This document shows positions 57,067 to 64,000 of a DNA stretch of 64,000 nt, piece after piece; within the stretch, counting starts at the first letter, position 1; each line of letters begins with the position of its first letter. The translations under genes were made by a program, and so were the position numbers. Source of the DNA: an uncultured beta proteobacterium. GTDB lineage: Bacteria > Pseudomonadota > Gammaproteobacteria > Burkholderiales > Burkholderiaceae_C. A model generated the notes under the pieces. That model was not told the origin of the DNA and did no database searches. It saw only the letters and a program-made list of their open reading frames with translations. The stretch lies in NCBI GenBank assembly GCA_903909815.1, contig CAIVXG010000047.1:1-64000 (forward strand), read 5' to 3'.

Positions 57067-57981
57067 ATGATCCAGATTCAAAATGCCAACCAGGAATCCA
57101 TGCTGTGCTCAGGGCACGCCGCCTGTCCGGGATGCCTGGACGCGCTGACGGTACGGCATATCCTCACGGCGCTGGGGCCCAAGACCATGGCCGTGATCCC
57201 CCCCTCGTGCATGGCCATCATCGCCGGACCGCAGCCCTACAGTTCGCTGCGCATCCCCGTGTACCAACCCACGCTCGAGTCCAGTGCTGCTGCGGCCACG
57301 GGCCTGCGACGCGCGCTGGATGCCCAGGGCAAGCACGACACGCAGATCATCGTGCTGGCCGGTGACGGTGGCACCTACGACATCGGTTTTCAATGCCTGT
57401 CGTCGGCAGCCGAACGCAACGAAGATTTCATCTACTTCTGCCTGGACAACGAAGGCTACATGAACACGGGCGCGCAAAAATCCTCGTCAACGCCACATTT
57501 TGCACGCACCGGATCCACCCCCACGGGCAAGACCTCGCGCAAGAAAAACCTCACCGAAATCATGGGCGCACACCGCGTTCCCTATGTAGCAACCGCCAGC
57601 GCAGGCCATCTGAGCGATCTGCTGCGCAAGGTGGAAAAGGCGAAGCAGATGAAGGGCACGCGCATCATCACGCTGCTGATACCCTGCATGGACGGCTGGG
57701 GCGTCGCCGATGATGCGGGTTTGACCACGGCGCGCTACGCCGTCGAGTGCGGAGCGTTCCCGTTGTATGAAATCGAAGACGGACATCACTACACGCTGAA
57801 CCACACCCGCAAGACCCGTCCGGTATCGGACTACCTCGCACTGCAACGCCGCTACCGCAACATGCCCGACGCCGAGATCGAAACGCTGCAGGCGGAAATC
57901 GACGAAGGCTGGTGCACTTTGCAGGAACGCGCGGCGGCCAGCCAGGCGCGAGCTCGAGCCGCCGCTGCCGCATCGGTTTGA
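57067..57981 (+). CDS. padI: 2-oxoacid:acceptor oxidoreductase beta subunit, TPP-binding (PadI-like)
   Basis: CSGHAACPGCLDALTVRHIL, AGDGGTYDIGFQCLSSAAERNEDFIYFCLDNEGYMNTGAQKSSSTP. Confidence 0.87.
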   Translation: MIQIQNANQESMLCSGHAACPGCLDALTVRHILTALGPKTMAVIPPSCMAIIAGPQPYSSLRIPVYQPTLESSAAAATGLRRALDAQGKHDTQIIVLAGDGGTYDIGFQCLSSAAERNEDFIYFCLDNEGYMNTGAQKSSSTPHFARTGSTPTGKTSRKKNLTEIMGAHRVPYVATASAGHLSDLLRKVEKAKQMKGTRIITLLIPCMDGWGVADDAGLTTARYAVECGAFPLYEIEDGHHYTLNHTRKTRPVSDYLALQRRYRNMPDAEIETLQAEIDEGWCTLQERAAASQARARAAAAASV

Positions 57982-58049
57982 AGAGCACTGGCCATTCAGC
58001 GAAGAGCACATCGTCAGCCAATACCATCCTTGCATCAGCGGAGTACAAC

Positions 58050-59375
58050 ATGACGGTTAAACAACCCATGCCCGGCGAACTTGAGCCCATCGAGACGGCA
58101 AGTCGTGACGAGATTTCAGCGCTGCAACTCGAACGCATGAAATGGAGCTTGAAACACGCCTACGATAACGTGGCGCATTATCGAAAGAAGTTCGATGACC
58201 ACGGCGTCCATCCCGATGACCTCAAGACGCTGGCCGATCTGGGCAAGTTTCCGTTCACCACCAAGAGCGATTTACGCGATACCTACCCCTTTGGCATGTT
58301 CGCCGTGCCTCGCAGCCAGGTGGCTCGAGTGCACGCTTCGTCCGGCACGACCGGCAAACCTATCGTCGCAGGTTACACGCGCAAAGACATCGACACCTGG
58401 GCCCATCTGATGGCCCGCTCCATTCGCGCCGCAGGTGGGCGCGCCGGCGACACATGCCACATTTCTTATGGGTATGGATTGTTCACGGGCGGCTTGGGGG
58501 CCCACTATGGCGCCGAGCGCCTGGGCTGCATGGTGGTGCCAATGTCGGGCGGTCAGACCGAAAAGCAGGTTCAATTGATTCAGGATTTTCGGCCTGAAAT
58601 CATCATGGTGACGCCGTCCTATTCGCTGGTGATTGCCGAAGAGTTTGAACGTCTCGGTGTCAAGCCCGAAGACATCTCCTTGAAGATTGCTCTCCTGGGT
58701 GCTGAGCCTTGGGGACATGGTATGCGCGACGAGATCGAGCGCAAGCTAGGCATCGATGCCATCAACATCTACGGGCTGACCGAAGTCATGGGCCCGGGCG
58801 TAGCGTCCGAGTGCATTGAGTCAAAGGATGGGCCAGTGATCTGGGAGGACCACTTCTATCCTGAAATCATCGACCCCGAAACGGGTCAGGTCGTCCCGGA
58901 CGGAGAGGAAGGCGAACTGGTATTCACGTCGCTGTCCAAGGAAGCCGCGCCGGTCATCCGCTATCGCACGCGTGACCTGACCCGTTTGCTGCCACCAACC
59001 TCGCGCAGCTTGCGCCGCATGGACCGGATCACGGGACGCACCGATGACATGTTGATCGTTCGTGGCGTCAACGTTTTTCCAAGCGTGATCGAGGAGCAGA
59101 TATTGCGTGACAAGCGGCTGGCAGGCACCTATCAGATTCGCCTCACGCGCGAGGGTCACCTCGACAGCGTCGAAGTACTTTGTGAACTTCAGCGCGAATT
59201 TTCCAATCGCCTGTCGCCTCTCGAGTTGCAGGCCATCAGCGCTGAATTGCAGCATCGCATCAAGACCATTGCCGGCATTTCTACTGGGGTGTCGGTCATG
59301 GCTCACGAGTCCATTGCGCGCACCCTGACAGGCAAAGCCCGCCGGGTGGTCGACGAGCGTCCCAAGCAGCAGTGA
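58050..59375 (+). CDS. padJ: Phenylacetate-CoA ligase (PadJ/PaaK-like)
   Basis: LERMKWSLKHAYDNVAHYRKKFDDHGVHPDDLKTLADLGKFPFTTKSDLRDTYPFGMFAVP, ASSGTTGKPIVAGYTRKDI, YGLTEVMGPGVASEC. Confidence 0.9.
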   Translation: MTVKQPMPGELEPIETASRDEISALQLERMKWSLKHAYDNVAHYRKKFDDHGVHPDDLKTLADLGKFPFTTKSDLRDTYPFGMFAVPRSQVARVHASSGTTGKPIVAGYTRKDIDTWAHLMARSIRAAGGRAGDTCHISYGYGLFTGGLGAHYGAERLGCMVVPMSGGQTEKQVQLIQDFRPEIIMVTPSYSLVIAEEFERLGVKPEDISLKIALLGAEPWGHGMRDEIERKLGIDAINIYGLTEVMGPGVASECIESKDGPVIWEDHFYPEIIDPETGQVVPDGEEGELVFTSLSKEAAPVIRYRTRDLTRLLPPTSRSLRRMDRITGRTDDMLIVRGVNVFPSVIEEQILRDKRLAGTYQIRLTREGHLDSVEVLCELQREFSNRLSPLELQAISAELQHRIKTIAGISTGVSVMAHESIARTLTGKARRVVDERPKQQ

Positions 59376-59630
59376 GGGCGGGAGTCGATATGAAGAAATT
59401 CAGGATGCGACTGAAGACCTGATGGCGCTCCTTATGGACGTTCGGTTCAACTTCGGTCGAAAAGCACTCAGTCATGGTTACGCTGCCGTGTTTGAATCAT
59501 TTCTGCTGTTAGCAACGCGTGCCGATTGGGAATTCGGTGTGGGGCAGATTGGCTATCGCATTCTTGTCCAAATCAACCCCAGGAATATTTGGGAAACCAA
59601 CAATCAGGCAACGCAAGTTATTGATTTGTA

Positions 59631-59765
59631 ATGCGCATTTACACGATCTACGACATTTGCAAGGCGGTGGACCGGGGCATGACCATCACCGCCGTGAAGC
59701 TGCCAGTAAAGCATGGCGGCAAATCGGCCAGCGTCTTGGCGGATCGGGCGCCTGGCGCGGATTAA
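59631..59765 (+). pseudogene. moaC: Truncated 3' fragment of moaC
   Basis: Translates to [44 protein letters not shown], aligning with the C-terminus of the intact MoaC at 2219-2710. Confidence 0.85.
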
Positions 59766-61366
59766 TTTTCCGGCTCGAGGTCGTCGCTGATCGCGTCTGC
59801 CTCGTCTGCATCGTCGGCACCGGTTTTCAGCCAGTGCGCGTATTCGTCGGGAAACGCGGCGCGAAAACGCTGCATGTGAAACAGCGCCTCATCGTTCAGC
59901 CCCAGTTGCGCGTCGCTTTCAATCAGCCTTGAAATGACGCGCGCTTCCGGCGAGAAGTGCAGCACTTCCAGTGCCATCGCATGCGCAGTGGCGGCGTTGC
60001 TGCGGGTCACGGCGATGCTGGTGAGCTCGGCGAAACGCACGTGCTTGCTGAATAGCCACGAACCCTGCAGCTTGGCCAGCGTATCGTCGCGATAGGCCTC
60101 ATCCCGCTGCGAAGGTGACAAAAAGATCTGGCTCACGCGGTGGTAGTCCCAGGCCGTGTGGGCCGTGACGGCCAGCAGTGCGACGGCGGCGCCCGCCGCT
60201 GCAGCGCTGGCGTAACGCGACCCACGGGCAGTCCGCACGTGCGCGCCCGAGCCCGAAGCCAAGTGAGAACGCAACAACAGCGCCAGGCACAGCGTAGCCG
60301 CCATCGAGAACGGCGCATACCAAAGCGGGTACTCGACCATGCTGTGCACCAGGATCAGGATCAACACCGCCCACGCCATACGTCGGGCCGGATCCTGCTC
60401 GCGCCAGGGGCGCTGGCGCAGCGCAAATACCAGCGCACCGAAGCACAGCAGCAGGGCTGCAGGAACACCCAACTCCACGGCCAATTGCAATGGCAAGTCG
60501 TGCGCATTGTCCAGAATGTCGCAAAACCGCGTACCGGGATAAAGCGTGATGTAGTGGGCATAACTCAGTTCGCCCCAGCCCCAGCCGAGCCAGGGTTTTT
60601 GTGCAATCAGGTACAGCACATTGCTCCACAGCGTGCGCCGACCACCGCAGGCGCTGTTGCCCTGGACAAAATGCGCCGCCGCACCTTGGGTCGCGGCGTC
60701 CAGACCGGCCAGCCGGGGCAACAGCCACAGGGCAGCCACGCCGTAGACCAGCACGGCGAACAGCAACAAATGGGCTGTGCTGCGCTGTGTGCCTGCACCT
60801 TGCACTTTCTTGTCGAAGAGGCTCCAGACCCCCAGGCACAAACCCAGCGCCAGCAATTGCACCGCCCCGGTCCGCGACGACGTCGTCGCGTTACCCAGCG
60901 CCAGCAGCGCGGCCATGAACCAACCAAGCGCAATGGGCATGCGCCGTGTGGTGTCTCCTTCCTCCGACGCCGCGGGCCTTTGCGCCAACCACCAAAGCAG
61001 CACGGCCAGGCCGATGTTGGTGAGGGTGGCGAACTGGTTGCGCTGGCGCAAATTGGCGAAGGCCTCGCCCAGGGGCGTGACATTCACCAGCGGCGCCAAC
61101 GCGGCCGATACGCCGAAGTACTGCAGCAATCCGATGACGCTGCTGACCAGTGCCGCCAGCAGCCAGCCCAGAGCCACCGCCCGCGCCAGGGCGACGCCCG
61201 AAAGCTGGTTCAGTGCCAACAGCAGCAGCAACACAGCGGCGCCCAGCGAGGTGGCCAGCGTCTGCATCATCGCCGGCGAAGGCCCGGAGGCAGACGAGAT
61301 CAGCCAGGGTAGCGCGATGGCAAGTGCGGCAATACCGCAGGCAAGGGTTCGAGGCAAAGGGTTCAT
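59762..61366 (-). CDS. O-antigen ligase/polymerase (Wzy/PglL family) membrane protein
   Basis: Multiple TM segments, [21 protein letters not shown] and [19 protein letters not shown]-type motif ([25 protein letters not shown]). Confidence 0.85.
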   Translation of the reverse strand: MNPLPRTLACGIAALAIALPWLISSASGPSPAMMQTLATSLGAAVLLLLLALNQLSGVALARAVALGWLLAALVSSVIGLLQYFGVSAALAPLVNVTPLGEAFANLRQRNQFATLTNIGLAVLLWWLAQRPAASEEGDTTRRMPIALGWFMAALLALGNATTSSRTGAVQLLALGLCLGVWSLFDKKVQGAGTQRSTAHLLLFAVLVYGVAALWLLPRLAGLDAATQGAAAHFVQGNSACGGRRTLWSNVLYLIAQKPWLGWGWGELSYAHYITLYPGTRFCDILDNAHDLPLQLAVELGVPAALLLCFGALVFALRQRPWREQDPARRMAWAVLILILVHSMVEYPLWYAPFSMAATLCLALLLRSHLASGSGAHVRTARGSRYASAAAAGAAVALLAVTAHTAWDYHRVSQIFLSPSQRDEAYRDDTLAKLQGSWLFSKHVRFAELTSIAVTRSNAATAHAMALEVLHFSPEARVISRLIESDAQLGLNDEALFHMQRFRAAFPDEYAHWLKTGADDADEADAISDDLEPEN

Positions 61367-61425
61367 GATGATGCGTAGGCGTGCGGTGGGTCACCGCCGC
61401 CGCAAGTTTGACACAAGGCCTGGTG

Positions 61426-62187
61426 CTACTTGAATCGATAGCTCAGAGCCATCAGCCCTGAGTCCTGCTGGGCCCGTGCCACCAGCGGGCTGGCGCTGAT
61501 GGCCGGATCAAGCCAGCGCCGGCGCAAATAGAAATTCAGGTACCAAGTCGGCGTGACCTTGATTTCGCCCAACAACCCGAGCAGGGGGTTGAGTGCGCTG
61601 GCAGGCTGATAGGCAGCGCCAGCGCTGGCCTGGCTCTCGGCCAATGACACGCCGTAAAAATAGCGCACGTACTGTCGCGACTGGTATTCAATCCCGACCT
61701 CCGGATAGAGGGTGACGGACCCCAAGTCGAGTTGAGCGGCGTAAATCAGCTCCGCCAGATTGCCCTTGGACCGATGAACGTCGTGAAAGCCGTTGATAAA
61801 AAAAGCGCCCAGCGGCGTCACCTGCAGGCTGCCCAGGCCCAGCGGCACGGAACTGCGGCGTTCGGTGATGCCGCGCAAGGCCGGCGTATCGGCCTTGAAT
61901 CCATCCTGGCTTACGCGCGCAATCAGTTCCACGTGACCGTAGCCCAGCGGCAGCGTCTTCAGACCCAACGTGTCGATGCGCACAAAGGCCCGGCCATAGT
62001 CAAAATTGGCGTAGGGCAGGGCTGTTGTGGCCTCCGCCAGGCCGCGCACCCGGCTGCGATTGGAAACCACGCTCACGCCCAAGTCGCCGTCGATACCATC
62101 GGGGAATTCGGCGGCAGTCTGCTGCGCGCAGACAAGGCCACTCAGAGAGCAGGCAATGGCAGCGCCGAGCCTGCGGCGGCTCAGCAC
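61426..62187 (-). CDS. MipA/OmpV-family-like outer-membrane protein
   Basis: Signal peptide; GDLGVSVVSNRSRVRG start and C-terminal LMALSYRFK beta-barrel ending. Confidence 0.65.
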   Translation of the reverse strand: MLSRRRLGAAIACSLSGLVCAQQTAAEFPDGIDGDLGVSVVSNRSRVRGLAEATTALPYANFDYGRAFVRIDTLGLKTLPLGYGHVELIARVSQDGFKADTPALRGITERRSSVPLGLGSLQVTPLGAFFINGFHDVHRSKGNLAELIYAAQLDLGSVTLYPEVGIEYQSRQYVRYFYGVSLAESQASAGAAYQPASALNPLLGLLGEIKVTPTWYLNFYLRRRWLDPAISASPLVARAQQDSGLMALSYRFK

Positions 62188-63005
62188 GTTGCTTCTGGCA
62201 CTGTGCGCGCCAATGCACGCCGGTCGGGAATCGGTGCCCCATCCACAAACACCTTGAACTCGCCGGGCTCGAACGCGGTCCAGGTTTCATTGGTGGTGAG
62301 CGGCTCGGTCACAACAATGGCGAGGCGGTCGTCGGGGCCGTTGAGTTGCGCCAAGTCGACATGCACGTCGTCGTCCTTGAGCTGGACGTCGGCGAACGGA
62401 TATTGGCGCACCAGGTAATGCAGCTTGGTGCTGGCGTGCGCCCACATCGCTTGACCGTTGCTCAGCAGAAAATTGAAGGTGCCGTGTTTGGCAATCTGAG
62501 GCACCAGTTCGCGCAGCGTGAGCGTGAGCTCGTCCACGCTGGGCACGCTGGCATGCGACTTGGAGAGTTGCTGCAGCAGCCAGCAAAACGCGAGCTCGCT
62601 GTCGGTATTGCCCACGGGATGGAAACTGCCGTGCAGCGGCGGATTGAAACCCTTCAGATCGCCGTTGTGCGCAAACACCCAGTAGCGGCCCCACAGCTCG
62701 CGCACAAAGGGATGGGAGTTCTCCAGCGTGATCTCGCCCACCGTCGCCTTGCGCACATGGGCCACCACGTTATGGCTTTTGATGGGATAGGAGCACAGCA
62801 TCTGTGCGACGGGCGAGCTGGATGCGCTTTCGCTGTCAACAAAGCAGCGCACGCCCTTGCCGGGTTGACCATCATCGGCGCCGAAGAAGGCAATGCCCCA
62901 GCCGTCGGCGTGGTGGTCGGTGCAACCGCCGCGCTGCGAGAACCCGGTGAAACTCAAGGTCAGACTCGCCGGCAGGCGGCTGTTCATGGCAAGAAGTTGG
63001 CACAT
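62181..63005 (-). CDS. Class II glutamine amidotransferase (YafJ-like)
   Basis: MCQLLAMNSRLPASLTLSFTGFSQRGGCTDHHADGWGIAFF, VVAHVRKATVGEI, WVFAHNGDLKGF. Confidence 0.9.
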   Translation of the reverse strand: MCQLLAMNSRLPASLTLSFTGFSQRGGCTDHHADGWGIAFFGADDGQPGKGVRCFVDSESASSSPVAQMLCSYPIKSHNVVAHVRKATVGEITLENSHPFVRELWGRYWVFAHNGDLKGFNPPLHGSFHPVGNTDSELAFCWLLQQLSKSHASVPSVDELTLTLRELVPQIAKHGTFNFLLSNGQAMWAHASTKLHYLVRQYPFADVQLKDDDVHVDLAQLNGPDDRLAIVVTEPLTTNETWTAFEPGEFKVFVDGAPIPDRRALARTVPEATC

Positions 63006-63033
63006 GCTCAGAGTTTAACTTGTCATCACCGCG

Positions 63034-64000
63034 TCACACCCCCGTTGGCGTTCGCGAGCGAGGCGGACGCAACCGCCACGCGACCACACCCGCCAGCGCG
63101 CAGGTCGCGGCCAGCAGCAAAAAGGCTTCGTTGAACGCCTGCAGTCGCTGCACTGAGAGCGCCGCCAGCTTGAGCGAATCGCCATGCGCTGCAATGCGCC
63201 ATTCCAGCACAATGCCGCACAGACTCACGCCCAACGCGCCGCCGAGCACGCGCATGAAGTTGGACAGACTGGCGGCCTGCGACACCAGGTCGGTGCTGAC
63301 GGCGCGCATGGTACTGAAGTGCATCGCCGGCAGGATCAGCCCCAGACCGATGCGACCCACCAGCGCCCAGATCGCAAGCCAGGTCCAGACGCTGTCCAGG
63401 CCCAGGCTCGGCATCAGCGCCATGGAGGCGGTGAGCAGCGCAAAGCCCAGGCTGGCCAAGGGCAGGTGCGGAGCGTGGTCCAGCACGCGCCCGACCACGC
63501 CGATGGTGATGGCCAGCGCCAAGCCTGCGGGCAACAGCATCCACCCGGCCTGGGCCGCCGACATGCCCAGAGCCAGTTGCATATACACCGGCAGCAAGTA
63601 GGTGGAACCGAACAGCGCCACGCCATAGAGAAACGCCACGATGCAGCCCACGGCAAAACGTCGGTTGCGAAACAGGTCCAGACGCACCAAGGGCTCGACC
63701 TGGAAATGCGTCCGCTTCCGCAGCAGGTGGTATTGCCACGCCACAAAGCCCGTCAACGTCAACGCCGATGTTGCCAGCAACAGCGATGCCACCGACACGC
63801 TGCCGTTGCGCCATTGCACCAGCGCATTGAGCAGGCACACGACCCCGACCGAGCCCAGCAGCAAGCCGCGCCAGTCCAGGCGCGAGTCGTCACGTGTGGC
63901 TTCGCAGGTTCTGGCCGGAACGAAGCGGCGCGCCATCCACAGCGACGCGAGACAAAACGGAACCACCATGAAAAACACGGAGCGCCAGCCAAAAGAGTGC
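63034..64000 (-). CDS. MFS drug transporter (EmrB-like), truncated by the window end
   Basis: Multi-pass protein with LLPVYMQLALGMSAAQAGWMLLPAGLALAITIGVVGRVLD; no start codon within the window is confidently the true start. Confidence 0.82.
   Translation of the reverse strand, partial: HSFGWRSVFFMVVPFCLASLWMARRFVPARTCEATRDDSRLDWRGLLLGSVGVVCLLNALVQWRNGSVSVASLLLATSALTLTGFVAWQYHLLRKRTHFQVEPLVRLDLFRNRRFAVGCIVAFLYGVALFGSTYLLPVYMQLALGMSAAQAGWMLLPAGLALAITIGVVGRVLDHAPHLPLASLGFALLTASMALMPSLGLDSVWTWLAIWALVGRIGLGLILPAMHFSTMRAVSTDLVSQAASLSNFMRVLGGALGVSLCGIVLEWRIAAHGDSLKLAALSVQRLQAFNEAFLLLAATCALAGVVAWRLRPPRSRTPTGV

Noticed and set aside
59422-59628. 69-aa plus-strand ORF upstream of the moaC fragment
   Set aside because: No recognisable family; likely junction debris.
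1-64000. CRISPR arrays, rRNA, tRNA, intact insertion sequences, prophage
   Set aside because: No regular repeat-spacer array, no rRNA/tRNA-like segment and no transposase or integrase ORF was recognised by reading; a tRNAscan/ISfinder run would be needed to exclude small ones.

Overview
The window reads as a high-GC betaproteobacterial chromosome segment (Comamonadaceae/Rhodocyclales-like by protein flavour; host not provable here). It holds a catabolic island of about 57 kb for anaerobic aromatic degradation, flanked by housekeeping genes. Left flank: holin-like membrane protein, M48 peptidase, intact moaC. Island, left to right: (i) minus-strand benzoate uptake/activation block (LivFGMHK ABC transporter, alpha/beta hydrolase, benzoate-CoA ligase, DUF4863 protein) and a glutaryl-CoA dehydrogenase; (ii) LysR regulator, BzdR-type regulator (HTH + shikimate-kinase-like domain) and a plus-strand Azoarcus-type bzdNOPQM-(S,T,U)-VWXYZ benzoyl-CoA reductase operon with a gamma-carbonic-anhydrase-like protein and a hemerythrin/DUF2249/membrane-protein trio; (iii) a lower-GC patch with a zinc-less alcohol dehydrogenase and a thioesterase; (iv) padBCD-like phenylacetyl-CoA:acceptor oxidoreductase, GNAT, Rrf2 and LysR genes, a rearranged ADP-forming acyl-CoA-synthetase-like protein and a FlK-like thioesterase; (v) a second Liv ABC transporter, a TRAP transporter and an IclR regulator; (vi) an aldehyde:ferredoxin oxidoreductase with a C-terminal MoaD-like domain ending in GG, two phenylacetate-CoA-ligase-like proteins and a phenylglyoxylate:acceptor oxidoreductase-like 2-oxoacid oxidoreductase. 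Right flank: a decayed 3' fragment of moaC, O-antigen ligase/polymerase, MipA-like protein, class II glutamine amidotransferase, MFS transporter (truncated by the window). The core pathways are known. The most notable signals are the AOR-MoaD fusion, the moaC remnant marking a probable island junction, a 19-bp-periodic triple repeat at the bzd promoter with a similar motif at the ligase/transport promoter, paralogous GNATs in the bzd and pad modules, and the rearranged ACD-like protein.
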